A stretch of DNA of 64,000 nt from assembly GCA_965207495.1 (NCBI GenBank), contig OZ242287.1:1-64000 (forward strand). The letters are read 5' to 3'. Of the stretch, positions 1-8,845 are shown piece after piece. Positions within the stretch are counted from its first letter, which is position 1, and every line of letters starts with the position of its first letter. Source of the stretch: Bin5 sp965207495 (GTDB lineage Bacteria; Chloroflexota; Anaerolineae; Caldilineales; Caldilineaceae). A model generated the notes under the pieces. That model made no database searches. It was not told where the DNA came from and worked only from the letters and a program-made list of their open reading frames with translations. Position numbers and translations under genes: made by a program.

Positions 1-444
1 GGCGCCGACTTTGTGGGCGGCGAAGATCTGGCCAAGCAGATTCAGGAAGGCTGGCTTGATTTTGATGTTGTACTGGCCACACCGGATATGATGCGGGTGG
101 TAGGCCGGCTGGGCCGCGTGCTGGGACCCAGGGGGATGATGCCCAGCCCCAAGGCGGGTACGATTGTGCAGGCGGATGAACTGCCGCGCGTCATTCAGGA
201 GACCCGGCTGGGCCGCGTGGAGTTTCGCGTCGACAAGACGAGCAATATCCATGTTCCTATCGGCAAGGCGAGCTTCGACGGCGAGCAGATACTGGACAAC
301 TTCACTTCCGTGATGGAAGCGATCGTGGCGGCGAGGCCATCGGCTATCAAGAGTATTTATCTGAAGCGGGTGACGCTGACGAGCACGATGGGGCCGGGCG
401 TTCGCGTTGATGTGAATGCGGCCTCGATGCTCAAGGCGGCCTAG
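1..444 (+). CDS. rplA: 50S ribosomal protein L1, 3' part
   Basis: The reading frame is open from the first base, so the start lies outside the window; 147 C-terminal residues are visible. L1 binds 23S rRNA at the mobile L1 stalk near the ribosomal E site and in many bacteria represses its own operon. The segment carries the family motif GRLGRVLGPRGMMPSPKAGT (about residues 35-54 of the visible part), then the RVEFRVDKTSNIHVPIGK region and a typical C-terminus. Position just ahead of rplJ fits the classical rplK-rplA-rplJ-rplL order. Confidence 0.97.
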   Translation, partial: GADFVGGEDLAKQIQEGWLDFDVVLATPDMMRVVGRLGRVLGPRGMMPSPKAGTIVQADELPRVIQETRLGRVEFRVDKTSNIHVPIGKASFDGEQILDNFTSVMEAIVAARPSAIKSIYLKRVTLTSTMGPGVRVDVNAASMLKAA

Positions 445-745
445 GCCCGGTTTGCCGTTGCGAGGGGCTGTAAGGTAGAATTGGCAGGTTTCAACTGCAT
501 ACGATAGTCAGATCCGTAGACAGTCGGTATTCGCGTTGCGAAAGTAAATGCGCTGAGATGCGCAGCCGGCCAAGGGCTGAACAGAGCGATTTGAACGCCG
601 TTTTCGGCGGGAGTTGCTTTTTTGCGCCCTTGTCTGCACTGCAAGGGCGTTTTTGTTTTGGGGCGCCGGACGGAAAATAGCGGGGGCTCAGGTGGGTTTT
701 GCCTGAGTCGCTGCAGGAAAATCCTGAAGAAAGGGGGAATGTCCA
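445..745 (+). promoter_or_regulatory. rplJ leader region with attenuator-like hairpin
   Basis: This 300-base gap between rplA and rplJ has no credible gene. It contains a strong hairpin with a T-tract near 624-659 and, further on, GC-rich segments able to form other stems before the rplJ ribosome binding site. Ribosomal protein L10(L12)4 complexes bind such leaders in many bacteria. That this one is an L10 leader is inferred from position and structure only. Confidence 0.5.
624..659 (+). terminator. intrinsic terminator or attenuator before rplJ
   Basis: Arms CGCCCTTG (625-632) and CAAGGGCG (642-649) pair perfectly around a 9-base loop and are followed by TTTTTGTTTT. It lies about 90 bases upstream of the rplJ start, so it either ends the rplA transcript or serves as an attenuator for rplJL. 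Confidence 0.8.
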
Positions 746-1282
746 TTGGCACTTAGTCGAGAGAAGAAGGAAGAGCTTGTCGCGCTGTACACTTCACACC
801 TGGAGAATGCGTCTGCGGTCGTATTCACCGATTATCGCGGTTCGACGGTCACGCAGATCAACGGGCTGCGCACCAGTCTCAAAGAGTCGGATACGTCCTA
901 TATGGTCGTGAAGAACCGGCTATTGCGGCTGGCCCTAGAGAGCAGAGGGGTCACCGAGGAGTTGGACGAGTTGTTGGAAGGGCCGAATGCGATCGCGTTT
1001 GTGGGCGAAGACATCGGCAGAGGCGTGTCGGCGTTGAAGGACGGCCTTAAGGATCTGGAAGAGATCATTGAGATCAAAGGCGGAATCCTGGAGAAGAACG
1101 TTCTGGATGCCGCCAGCGCCGAGGCACTGTCCGAACTGCCCACGCGGGAAGAGATGCTGGCCACACTGCTGGCGACGATTATCGCGCCGGCCACGCAGCT
1201 TGCCCGCGTCGTCAACGAACCCGGGGTCAGCCTGGCACGGGTCGTGCAAGCGCACTCTGATGCGCAGGCCGAGGCCGCCTGA
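746..1282 (+). CDS. rplJ: 50S ribosomal protein L10
   Basis: A 178-residue protein, the normal size for L10, which forms the base of the L7/L12 stalk and recruits translation factors to the ribosome. The N-terminus (MALSREKKEELVALY, then the VVFTDYRG segment) and the conserved YMVVKNRLLRLAL region at about 52-64 are diagnostic. The start is TTG at 746; AAGGGGG at 731-737 gives a fair ribosome binding site, and no better in-frame ATG lies nearby. rplL follows after 163 bases. Confidence 0.96.
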   Translation: MALSREKKEELVALYTSHLENASAVVFTDYRGSTVTQINGLRTSLKESDTSYMVVKNRLLRLALESRGVTEELDELLEGPNAIAFVGEDIGRGVSALKDGLKDLEEIIEIKGGILEKNVLDAASAEALSELPTREEMLATLLATIIAPATQLARVVNEPGVSLARVVQAHSDAQAEAA

Positions 1283-1347
1283 GCGTCAATCGAGGGGGTC
1301 GATCCTTTGCAGCAGGCAGCATTGTATCGTCGAGCCAGAGAACAGAT

Positions 1348-1415
1348 GGAAGCAGTGAACCGATAGAAGCAGAGAACCGATAGAAGCAGTGAACAGCTAG
1401 AAGCAGTGAACAGCT
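1348..1415 (+). repeat. four tandem 17-bp repeats before rplL
   Basis: Units at 1348-1364, 1365-1381, 1382-1398 and 1399-1415 follow the pattern AGAAGCAGTGAACMGMT; units 3 and 4 are identical, and a decayed fifth begins at 1416. The array sits in the rplJ-rplL gap, just before the rplL ribosome binding site. Confidence 0.9.
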
Positions 1416-1445
1416 AGAAACAGACAATTGGGAGAATTTCAGAAA

Positions 1446-1826
1446 ATGGCAGATCTTAACGCAATCAAAGAGCAGTTGGACGAGTTAACGCTTCTGGAAG
1501 CCGCTGAACTGGTGAAGATGCTTGAGGAGTCGTGGGGCGTGAGCGCGGCGGCATCGGTGGCGGTAGCCGGTGTGGCCGGCGCCGCGGCTGAGGTCGAGGA
1601 AGAGGAGGAGGAGCAGACGGAGTTTGATGTGATCCTCGCCGATATGGGCGCCAAGAAGATCAACGTCATCAAGGCGGTGCGCGCGGTGACGAGCCTTGGT
1701 CTGCGAGAGGCCAAGGAGCTGGTCGAGAGCGCGCCGGCGCCAGTGGTGCAGGGCGTGGCAAAGGATGTGGCCGAAGACGCCAAGACGCAGCTGGAGGCCG
1801 AAGGGGCGACTGTCGAGATCAAGTAA
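1446..1826 (+). CDS. rplL: 50S ribosomal protein L7/L12
   Basis: 126 residues, standard for L7/L12, the multimeric acidic stalk protein that stimulates GTP hydrolysis by elongation factors. It has an N-terminal dimerisation helix (about 1-35), an Ala/Val-rich hinge, an acidic run of glutamates (about 50-58) and the conserved C-terminal domain with KINVIKAVRAVTSLGLREAK. ATG 1446 is chosen over an in-frame TTG at 1428 because the family begins at MADLNAI; GGAG lies at 1431-1434. rpoB does not follow. Confidence 0.96.
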   Translation: MADLNAIKEQLDELTLLEAAELVKMLEESWGVSAAASVAVAGVAGAAAEVEEEEEEQTEFDVILADMGAKKINVIKAVRAVTSLGLREAKELVESAPAPVVQGVAKDVAEDAKTQLEAEGATVEIK

Positions 1827-1846
1827 CCTTTCAGCCGGACCAATCC

Positions 1847-1884
1847 AAGGGGTGCATCCGTTTGTGGATGCGCCCCTTTTTTTT
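1847..1884 (+). terminator. rplL intrinsic terminator
   Basis: A GGGGTGCATCC arm and a GGATGCGCCCC arm enclose a short loop and are followed by eight or more T residues, starting about 20 bases after the rplL stop. It closes the ribosomal protein operon. Confidence 0.92.
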
Positions 1885-2018
1885 CAGGGCGCGGGTGGAG
1901 AGCGGCCGGGGGTTGAGGGAGCGGAAGTGCAGTTTTTAGTAGTCAGTTTTTAGTTTTTAGTGAACTGCGAACAGCAGTAGTTAGTATTCTGTGGGTGAGA
2001 CAGCATGTGGGGGAAAGA

Positions 2019-2144
2019 CACTGTTGGCTAAACACCTTGCTCTAGACACCTTGCTGGGGAAGAATGATCACGGTGGCTAGCAAGGGCGGGGCGTTGCGGG
2101 GGCGCAGCCCCTGCACAAGGGAGGGCCGAAGGCCCGACCGCCCA
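2019..2144 (+). repeat. dispersed structured repeat, copy A (long form)
   Basis: First of five related copies (others at 9080, 40504, 40659, 60267). It begins CACTGTTGGCTA and ends at CCGCCCAA. It can fold as a hairpin between a GCTAGACACC-type arm and a GGTGGCTAGC arm, then GGGGCGCAGCCCC and GGGCCGAAGGCCC hairpins enclosed by GGGCGG/CCGCCC. This long form repeats the TAGACACCTTGCT piece. The rest of 1885-2300 is low-complexity TTTTTAGT repeats with no gene. Confidence 0.85.
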
Positions 2145-2198
2145 AAACAGCAGTTTAAGTAGGCAGTTTTTGGTTGTTAGTGAATGGGCGATTTTTTG

Positions 2199-2290
2199 GG
2201 GATGGATGTGAGGGCTGGGCACGGGCTGGGCACGGTCTGGTCGATACCAGAGGTATACGAGAGTTCACCCCCGTTTTGGGATGCACCCAT
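2199..2290 (+). repeat. holB-side copy of a repeat also found at 33.3 kb
   Basis: The stretch GGATGGATGTGAGGGCTGG ... GGTCGATACCAGAGGTATAC ... TTTTGGGATGCACCC matches 33331-33410, near the 3' side of dnaA, with scattered differences and a short internal duplication (GGGCTGGGCACGGGCTGGGCAC) here. It directly precedes the holB promoter. Confidence 0.75.
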
Positions 2291-2303
2291 ATTTCAGGGG
2301 TGC

Positions 2304-2332
2304 TTGTCCGCCGATTGGCAGTGTGATAGAAT
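2304..2332 (+). promoter_or_regulatory. candidate sigma-70-type promoter for holB-ricT
   Basis: TTGTCC (2304-2309), a 17-base spacer and TAGAAT (2327-2332) preceded by TG one base upstream, an extended -10 arrangement. Transcription would start near 2339, about 28 bases before the holB start. Confidence 0.5.
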
Positions 2333-2366
2333 TCCGGGATATCTCGCGACAGAATAAGAGAGGGAG

Positions 2367-3392
2367 ATGCAAGTGGCTGAAGGGCCGGTCGTAGGCCATC
2401 AGTGGGCTGTGCAGTTGTTGCAGAACGGTATCCGACATGACAGGCTGCGCCATGCCTATCTGTTTGTGGGCGCTGCCCAGTTGGGCAAGTCGACCCTGAC
2501 CCGCAGCTTTGCCCAGTCGCTTCTTTGCAAGGAGGCGGTTGACGGGCGGGCGTGCGCGAACTGCCGTGCGTGCCGTCTGATGCAGTCGGGCGGCCATCCC
2601 GATTTCATGCTGCTGCCGCCGACTGACCGCGAGGGACAGCCGGACAGGGAGAACGGTCTTCATCGCGCTGAACAGGCGGCGGACATCGTCCGTCAGGCGA
2701 TGCTGCACCCGATGGAGGGGCGCTACAAGGTCTTTCTGATTCAGGATGCGCACAGGGCTCACGTCAGCTTCGCCAATAAGCTGCTGAAGACGCTGGAGGA
2801 GCCGCCGCCGCACGTGGTCCTGTGTCTGACGGCGCTGGACCGGTCGGCTCTTCTGCCCACGATTGTGAGCCGCTGCCAAGTTCTGGCGCTGCGGCCGCTT
2901 GGGGCGCAGGCGATGGAGGATGCGCTGCAGGCACGTTGGGGCGCGTCGGCGCAGGAGGCCGCGCTGCTGGCGCGTTTGGCAAACGGCTGCCTGGGCTGGG
3001 CGGTTGAACAGCTGGACCAGGCGGAGCCACTGGCGGAAAGGGGCGAGCGGCTGGCGGAGTTGCAGGATCTCAGCCGCAGCAGCCGGGTGGCACGCCTTGC
3101 TTTTGCACAGAAGTTGACGGCGGCTCGCAACCAGACGCGGTTGTTCACGCTGCTTGGGCTGTGGACGAGCTGGTGGCGCGATGTGATGCTGGCCCAGTCG
3201 GGCTGTTTGGAGCAGTGCGCCAACATCGATTTGCTGGACACACTTGCGGATGCGGCCGGGGTCTTCCGCCCCGTGGAAGTCCAGGCCTATCTGCATACGT
3301 TAAGCCGTATCGAGGGATACCTGCGGCATACAGTCAATACAGGGCTGGCACTGGACGTGCTCTTGCTGCAGATGCCGCGGCCGCGCGCCTGA
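2367..3392 (+). CDS. holB: DNA polymerase III delta' subunit
   Basis: 341-residue clamp-loader protein. It has an AAA+ fold with the Walker A-like GAAQLGKST at about 35-43, a four-cysteine zinc module (C-x9-C-x2-C-x2-C) at about 55-70, and the sensor-region motif NKLLKTLEEPPPHVVLCL. Delta' is part of the complex that loads the beta clamp; the modified P-loop fits the family's usual lack of strong ATPase activity. ATG 2367 follows GAGGGAG with close spacing; GTG 2373 is an alternative. The gene precedes ricT by 88 bases, a common pairing. Confidence 0.9.
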   Translation: MQVAEGPVVGHQWAVQLLQNGIRHDRLRHAYLFVGAAQLGKSTLTRSFAQSLLCKEAVDGRACANCRACRLMQSGGHPDFMLLPPTDREGQPDRENGLHRAEQAADIVRQAMLHPMEGRYKVFLIQDAHRAHVSFANKLLKTLEEPPPHVVLCLTALDRSALLPTIVSRCQVLALRPLGAQAMEDALQARWGASAQEAALLARLANGCLGWAVEQLDQAEPLAERGERLAELQDLSRSSRVARLAFAQKLTAARNQTRLFTLLGLWTSWWRDVMLAQSGCLEQCANIDLLDTLADAAGVFRPVEVQAYLHTLSRIEGYLRHTVNTGLALDVLLLQMPRPRA

Positions 3393-3480
3393 CAGGTGTG
3401 CAGAAGTGCCTGTGTGCAAGAGCACACAGGCAGAGGGCCGGGGTAGTGCCCGTTACGGCAGCGCTCATGGAGAATCTATT

Positions 3481-4350
3481 ATGCCCACCGTAGTCGGAGC
3501 TCAATTCAAGCCCGTTACGAAGATATACTTTTTCGACCCGGTTGACCACACGGACCTGGCGCCGAAGGATTACGTAATTGTGGATACGGTCAAAGGCCGG
3601 GACCTGGTGCAGATCGTTCAAGGGCCACACGATATTCCCAGCAACGAAGTAGTCGGCGATATCAAGCGGGTCGTTCGCCGGGCGACGCCATGGGACCTTT
3701 TGCAGAAGGATTTGTGGAAAGATAAGCAGGCGGAGGCGGTGTCGGTCTGCCGCGAGAAGGCGAAGGCGCACCAGTTGGATATCAAGGTACACCGTTGTGA
3801 GTACAACTACGAGGGCGGCAGGCTGACCGTCTTCTTTGCTGCGGAGCAACGGGTTGATTTCCGTTCGCTTGTACGCGATTTGGCGCGCACTTTTCACACG
3901 CGCATTGAGATGCGCCAGATTGGCGTGCGGGACGAGGCCAAGTTGCTGGACGGCGTGGGCAAGTGCGGCCGCCAGCTCTGTTGCACCAGCTGGCTGCGCG
4001 AGTTTGCGTCGGTGAGCATTCGGCAGGCGAAGAACCAGCAGTTGCCTTTGAATCAGGACGAGATCAGCGGTGTCTGCGGCCGGCTGCTCTGTTGCCTCTC
4101 CTATGAGGATCCGCTCTATAAGGAGGCAAACAGGAAGATGCCGAAAGTCGGGTCAGAGGTGACGACGCACCAGGGCGTAGGCCGGATCCGTCACCTGCAC
4201 CCGCTTAAGGAAAGCGTTACAGTTCTGCTTGAGAACAACGTTATGGCGGAGTTCGAGCTGTCAGAACTTATAACGGGGAAGAAGGAAAAAGACGGGGGCT
4301 GCGGCGACTGCGGCGGCTGCACCGTCAAGCGGCGCGCGGGCGAGGAGTAG
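3481..4350 (+). CDS. ricT: PSP1/RicT-family protein
   Basis: 289 residues with the PSP1 C-terminal domain. RicT (YaaT) of Bacillus forms a complex with RicA and RicF that affects RNase Y specificity, sporulation and competence. Visible hallmarks are the paired cysteine motifs GKCGRQLCCTSW and GVCGRLLCCLSYED, likely Fe-S or metal ligands, and KPVTKIYFFDP near the N-terminus. A Cys/Gly-rich tail (GGCGDCGGC) may bind a further metal. ATG 3481 is chosen with GGAG 12 bases upstream; an in-frame extension to 3406 lacks a site. RNase Y itself is encoded nearby on the other strand. Confidence 0.85.
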   Translation: MPTVVGAQFKPVTKIYFFDPVDHTDLAPKDYVIVDTVKGRDLVQIVQGPHDIPSNEVVGDIKRVVRRATPWDLLQKDLWKDKQAEAVSVCREKAKAHQLDIKVHRCEYNYEGGRLTVFFAAEQRVDFRSLVRDLARTFHTRIEMRQIGVRDEAKLLDGVGKCGRQLCCTSWLREFASVSIRQAKNQQLPLNQDEISGVCGRLLCCLSYEDPLYKEANRKMPKVGSEVTTHQGVGRIRHLHPLKESVTVLLENNVMAEFELSELITGKKEKDGGCGDCGGCTVKRRAGEE

Positions 4351-4456
4351 TCGCCGCGGGCACGGCAGGCTTGGAAGAGGAGACAGAGTCGGCGCCCCGT
4401 CAGCGCGGGAGCGGGATGCTGTAGGGGGCCGCTTTGCCGAGACTACGCGGGCCGAT

Positions 4457-4505
4457 ACTGTGCCAGGAGACTGTGCCAGGAGACTGTGCCAGGAGACTGT
4501 GCCAG
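4457..4505 (+). repeat. 13-bp minisatellite
   Basis: ACTGTGCCAGGAG is repeated at 4457-4469, 4470-4482 and 4483-4495, with a partial fourth unit to 4505. It lies in the convergent gap between ricT and rny; nothing else was recognised in 4351-4566. Confidence 0.9.
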
Positions 4506-4566
4506 CGGTCGATCCGGTCGTTGTCAGACCGACCAGGCGATGTGAGCAGCCGCGACGGGTTGCGGG

Positions 4567-6138
4567 TCAGGTTGCGTGGGCGACGGCGCGTGTTTCGCGA
4601 ATGACGGTAACGCGAATCTGACCTGGATATTCGAGGTTGTCCTCGATCTTGCTGGCTATGTTTTTCCCCAGTTCGATGACCTGTAGATCGTCGACTTCAT
4701 CCGGCTGCACGATGACGCGGATTTCGCGGCCGGCCTGAATGGCGAAGGTCTGATTCACCCCCTCAAAGCTGTTGGCGATATCCTCCAGGGCAGTCACCCG
4801 TTTGATATAGGCTTCGAGGCTTTCGCGGCGGGCGCCGGGCCGTGCGCCGCTGATGGCGTCGGCGGCGGCGACGATGACGGCTTCGATGGATTCGGGTTCG
4901 ACTTCGCCATGGTGGCTGGCGATGCAGTTGACGACCTTGGCATTGAGCCCGTAGCGCTTGGCGATTTCACCGCCGACGATGGCGTGCGGGCCGTCGATTT
5001 CATGGCTGACGGCTTTGCCGAGGTCATGCAGCAGGCCCCCAAGACGGCTCGTCTTTACATCTGCGTGCAGTTCTTCGGCGATCACTGCCGCCAGATGCGC
5101 TGTTTCAATTGCGTGGTAGTACTGATTCTGGCCGTAGCTGGTGCGGAACTTCAGACGGCCGAGCAGCCTCTGGATTTCTCGGTGCAGCCCTTGGGTGTTG
5201 GTCTCGATCAGGGCCTGCTCGCCGGCCTCCTGAATGACCTGATTCACCTCTTGTTGGGCTCTTTCCACTTCTTTCTCAATACGGGCGGGATGGATACGGC
5301 CGTCGGAGACCAGTTTACTGAGAGAGATGCGTGCGACCTCGCGTCGTACAGGGTCGAAGCTGCTGATCAGGATGGCTTCGGGCGTATCGTCGACAACGAG
5401 GTCGACGCCTGTCGCCTGTTCGATGGCGCGAATGTTTCGGCCCTGCCGCCCGATGATGCGGCCTTTCATCTCGTCGGATGGCAGGTTGACGGCGCTGACC
5501 GAGTATTCGGTCACATGCTCGCTGGCGATCCGTTCCACGGACAGGGTGATGATTTCCCTGGCGCGGCGTTCGGCGATCTCCTGGGTCTCGGCCTCGACCT
5601 CACGAATTGTGCGTGCAAGCTCCAGGCGCGCATTCTTTTCCGCTTCCTGGAGGAGTAGATCTTTGGCCTCTTCCTGGGTCATTTGGGCCACGCGCTGCAG
5701 CTCTTCATTGCGCTGTTGTTCGGCGGCTTCCAGTTCGGTGGCGCGATTGTCGAGGCCGCTTTCTCTCTGGTTCAGTTTGCGTTCGCGATTTTCAAGCTGA
5801 TCGACCCGTTTATCAATCTGCTCCTGCCGATTGCGCAGCCGGCTTTCACTGCGATCCAGATCGCTACGCTGGCGAGATCGTGTGGCATCCAGCTCGTTGC
5901 GTATTCGTACTTCCTCCTCGCGCAGGGCCAGTTGCTGGCGTTGGACTTCTGCTTCGGCTTCTGTAAGAATCTGGGCCGCTTGTGATTCGGCGCTCTGCAC
6001 GGCGAGTTCCTGCCGCTCCTTCTCTTGTTGTACGCCAGATGTCAACCCGCGTCGATAGGCATAATATATCCCATACCCGACGATGGCCGCGGCCATCAAG
6101 GCCGCGACGACTATGATAACTACGACTAGCAAGTCCAT
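4567..6138 (-). CDS. rny: ribonuclease Y
   Basis: 523 residues, the usual RNase Y size. This membrane-anchored endoribonuclease initiates mRNA decay in bacteria lacking RNase E. It shows an N-terminal transmembrane helix (about 3-27), a long charged coiled coil (about 35-205), a KH RNA-binding domain with GRIIGRQGRNIRAIEQATG (about 227-245), and an HD domain with LLHDLGKAVSHEIDGPHA (about 365-382) holding the catalytic His-Asp pair. The ATG start follows an AAGGGG site. Co-localisation with ricT suits the Ric-RNase Y partnership. Confidence 0.96.
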   Translation of the reverse strand: MDLLVVVIIVVAALMAAAIVGYGIYYAYRRGLTSGVQQEKERQELAVQSAESQAAQILTEAEAEVQRQQLALREEEVRIRNELDATRSRQRSDLDRSESRLRNRQEQIDKRVDQLENRERKLNQRESGLDNRATELEAAEQQRNEELQRVAQMTQEEAKDLLLQEAEKNARLELARTIREVEAETQEIAERRAREIITLSVERIASEHVTEYSVSAVNLPSDEMKGRIIGRQGRNIRAIEQATGVDLVVDDTPEAILISSFDPVRREVARISLSKLVSDGRIHPARIEKEVERAQQEVNQVIQEAGEQALIETNTQGLHREIQRLLGRLKFRTSYGQNQYYHAIETAHLAAVIAEELHADVKTSRLGGLLHDLGKAVSHEIDGPHAIVGGEIAKRYGLNAKVVNCIASHHGEVEPESIEAVIVAAADAISGARPGARRESLEAYIKRVTALEDIANSFEGVNQTFAIQAGREIRVIVQPDEVDDLQVIELGKNIASKIEDNLEYPGQIRVTVIRETRAVAHAT

Positions 6139-6282
6139 ATCCGAACCCCTTGGTTTGGATGCGCGCAGCCTGAAATGTATGTGGCTGCGCCGGTTGGATG
6201 CAGGCGTATCCTGTTTTTCGCTACATTCATACGCCGGAACCCTTGTGGGTCAGTGGTATATTCAGTGGCCAGACCATCCAGA

Positions 6283-6978
6283 TTATGCTTCCCACGGATC
6301 CTCCTGAACGTCGTGGGAGGGGACGCGCGCCTCTTCCAGCTCTTGCCAGATACGGGCGATCACGTCCCGGGCCACTTCCCAGTCAAATCCTCGGCGCTGG
6401 AGAAAGCTGCCCATTTTGGTGCGAAAGAGGCCAGGGTCGGTCTCCTCCTGCCATCTGTAGAGACGGCTGCGGGCAGCGGCTTCGCAGGCCGAGGTCGCGT
6501 CACTCAGTTCATCGATAATTGCTTGGGCAACGCTGTCGTCGACACCTTTTTGGCGCAACTCGTATCGCAGCGCCCGCGGAGCAGTGGGTCGGAAGCGATT
6601 GCGTTGCTCCACCCAGAAGCGGGCGAATTCGCGGTCGTCGAGATACTGTTTCTCTTGCAGGCGGGCGATGATCGATTCGATCTGTGGTTCGCTCAGGCGC
6701 CGCCCGTCGTTTGGTCGGTAGGCCTGCAGATTGCGCCGCGCTTCCAGCAGGCTGCGGGGGCGCACTGCCAGGAAACGCAGTGCCCGGTTGTAGCCGCGGC
6801 TGCGCAGATCGACGGCTTTCAACGCCTCGATCGCCTGCTCGGTGAGCTGCTGGCCAATGTTCAGTTGGGCGGCTTCCACGGCCGGCAAGGGGAAGGCATA
6901 TTCGCCGTCGAGAAAGAGATTGACTCGTTCCTTATCTCTCTTCTGGAAACGCAGCGCTGTAATCGTTTTGCCTGTCAT
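6283..6978 (-). CDS. recX: regulatory protein RecX
   Basis: 231 residues from ATG 6978 (a GTG at 7017 would add 13 residues; neither has a strong ribosome binding site). RecX binds RecA filaments and limits their activity. The three-helix repeats are visible: FLAVRPRSLLEARRNLQAY, LQEKQYLDDREFARFWVEQR and RYELRQKGVDDSVAQAII. It is downstream of recA on the same strand, separated by about 620 bases, so it may have its own promoter. Confidence 0.88.
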   Translation of the reverse strand: MTGKTITALRFQKRDKERVNLFLDGEYAFPLPAVEAAQLNIGQQLTEQAIEALKAVDLRSRGYNRALRFLAVRPRSLLEARRNLQAYRPNDGRRLSEPQIESIIARLQEKQYLDDREFARFWVEQRNRFRPTAPRALRYELRQKGVDDSVAQAIIDELSDATSACEAAARSRLYRWQEETDPGLFRTKMGSFLQRRGFDWEVARDVIARIWQELEEARVPSHDVQEDPWEA

Positions 6979-7017
6979 AGTCGGTCCGAAAAAAAAGTCG
7001 CCATGGCCATAGACCAC

Positions 7018-7599
7018 AGCGACTTGAAAGTCTCAATCTGGCATCGCCTGAGCTCTCTTCTCAGATCAGACTATGCCAAAAAAGACGCATCAGTTCGGCA
7101 TTGCGCCTCAATGAGGGCGATTTTATATGGACACCCGCTGTTGCATTACACAACCCACCGATTCGATATCGGCTTGCCCACATCGCGAATGGGGGAGATG
7201 CGGTGGGTGGTTGTCTTTGAGTTTATGTGTGCGTGTCAACAGCCGGCTTTACATCAACACTGGTTATGACGTTCGATCCGCCACTGGCGATCAACAGCTA
7301 TGCGAACGTCTGCCAAATCATCTGTTCAGTTGCGTCAGCGATCCAGGGCAACCCCTTATGAGATGGGATAAATGAATTTTTGGTTGCTGTCCTGGTTTTT
7401 GGCGGTAGTGTGTCAGCACAAAATCGCGTCCAACTTGAGAGCGCAGTGGTCAGCGTTTTCAATTAAGGCAACACGTGCGACGTTTGAAACCTTTCGGTAT
7501 TTTGAGAATTCCCGTGCATGTCTGCATATAAAGGAACAAGAAAGATAAATCCAGTGCATGCTGCCTGCAGCGGGCATGTCATCCCGTAGTGGAACTATG
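7018..7599. other. recX-recA intergenic region, no gene seen
   Basis: 580 bases, AT-richer than its surroundings, with only short unconvincing reading frames. No terminator with a clear T-tract and no repeat shared with other parts of the window was found. Confidence 0.6.
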
Positions 7600-8622
7600 T
7601 CAGGCTTGGACCTCGTCTCCATTGGAGCGGGTTGGGAGTCCTGTTCTGTCCCTGATGATGCTGTCGATCTGTGAGGCTATCTCCGGATTCTCGCGCAGGT
7701 GCTTTTTGGCGTTTTCGCGGCCCTGTCCGATCAGGTCATCGCTATAGCGGTAGAAGGCGCCGCGTTTTTCGATGATGTCGAACTCGACGCCCAGGTCCAG
7801 CAGGTCTCCGTGCGTGCTGACCCCTTCGTTGTACATGATGTCGAACTCGGCTACCTTGAACGGCGCGGCCACCTTGTTCTTGCGCACCGTCACACGCGTC
7901 CGGTTGCCGATCACGTCACTCCCCTGCTTGATCGACTGGATCCGCCGCACGTCCAAGCGCACACTGGCGTAGAACTTCAGCGCCATGCCGCCTGACGTCG
8001 TCTCCGGATTGCCAAACATGATCCCGATCTTCTGACGCAGCTGATTGGTGAAGATCAGGCTCGTGTCGGTCGTCTTCACCGCGCCCACCAGCTTGCGCAG
8101 GGCCTGGCTCATCAGCCGCGCCTGCAGGCCGACATGGCTGTCCCCCATCTCGCCTTCGATCTCCGCACGCGGCACCAGCGCGGCCACACTGTCCACCACG
8201 ACGATGTCCATCGCGCCCGAACGCACCAGCGCTTCGGCAATCTCCAGCGCCTGTTCCCCTGTATCCGGCTGCGATACGTACAGATCCTCGACATTCACTC
8301 CGATCTTGCGCGCATATCCCGAGTCCAGCGCGTGCTCCACATCGACAAAGCCGCAGACGCCGCCCAACCGCTGCGATTCGGCGACGGCATGCAGGCACAG
8401 GGTCGTCTTGCCCGAGCTTTCCGGGCCGTACACCTCGATGATACGCCCGCGGGGAATGCCGCCCACGCCCAGCGCGATGTCCAGGCTCAGGCTGCCCGTC
8501 GGGATCGAGGCCACGTCCAGCCGGGTTGACTCCCCCAGCCGCATGATGATCCCTTCGCCATAGCGTTTGTTCAGGGTGGCGAGAGTTGTATCCAGCGCTT
8601 TCTGACGACCGGTATCCGCCAT
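7600..8622 (-). CDS. recA: recombinase RecA
   Basis: 340 residues. RecA forms filaments on single-stranded DNA, drives strand exchange and triggers the SOS response. Walker A is GPESSGKTT (about 65-73), Walker B is MDIVVVDSVAALVPRAEIEG (about 138-157), and loop L2 includes FGNPETTSGGMALKFY. The ATG at 8622 is preceded by GGAG with 7-base spacing. The acidic tail is short (NGDEVQA). Confidence 0.98.
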   Translation of the reverse strand: MADTGRQKALDTTLATLNKRYGEGIIMRLGESTRLDVASIPTGSLSLDIALGVGGIPRGRIIEVYGPESSGKTTLCLHAVAESQRLGGVCGFVDVEHALDSGYARKIGVNVEDLYVSQPDTGEQALEIAEALVRSGAMDIVVVDSVAALVPRAEIEGEMGDSHVGLQARLMSQALRKLVGAVKTTDTSLIFTNQLRQKIGIMFGNPETTSGGMALKFYASVRLDVRRIQSIKQGSDVIGNRTRVTVRKNKVAAPFKVAEFDIMYNEGVSTHGDLLDLGVEFDIIEKRGAFYRYSDDLIGQGRENAKKHLRENPEIASQIDSIIRDRTGLPTRSNGDEVQA

Positions 8623-8805
8623 CGCAAACTCCAGTGCTCTACCGGTTTGGGCCGAATAGAGGGTTCAGAAAAGATTGATACCACCGTGCCAGTGCTTCGT
8701 TAAGTCGGAGGCCGGATCATCCTACCGCCGCCATAGGGCAGCAGATAATGGCAACCAACTATACGGCTTGGTTACTCGGTGGCAGAGTGTTGACTCTACA
8801 TTAAG

Positions 8806-8827
8806 TGTACTGTATGTACAAGGAGTA
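8806..8827. promoter_or_regulatory. possible LexA-like palindrome upstream of recA
   Basis: TGTAC-N5-GTACA (8806-8820) lies within TACTGTATGTACAAGGAGTA, which resembles a proteobacterial SOS box in its left half. It is about 185 bases upstream of recA, farther than usual, and LexA sites in this phylum need not look like this. Confidence 0.2.
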
Positions 8828-8845
8828 TGCAAGCGCCCAAAAAAA

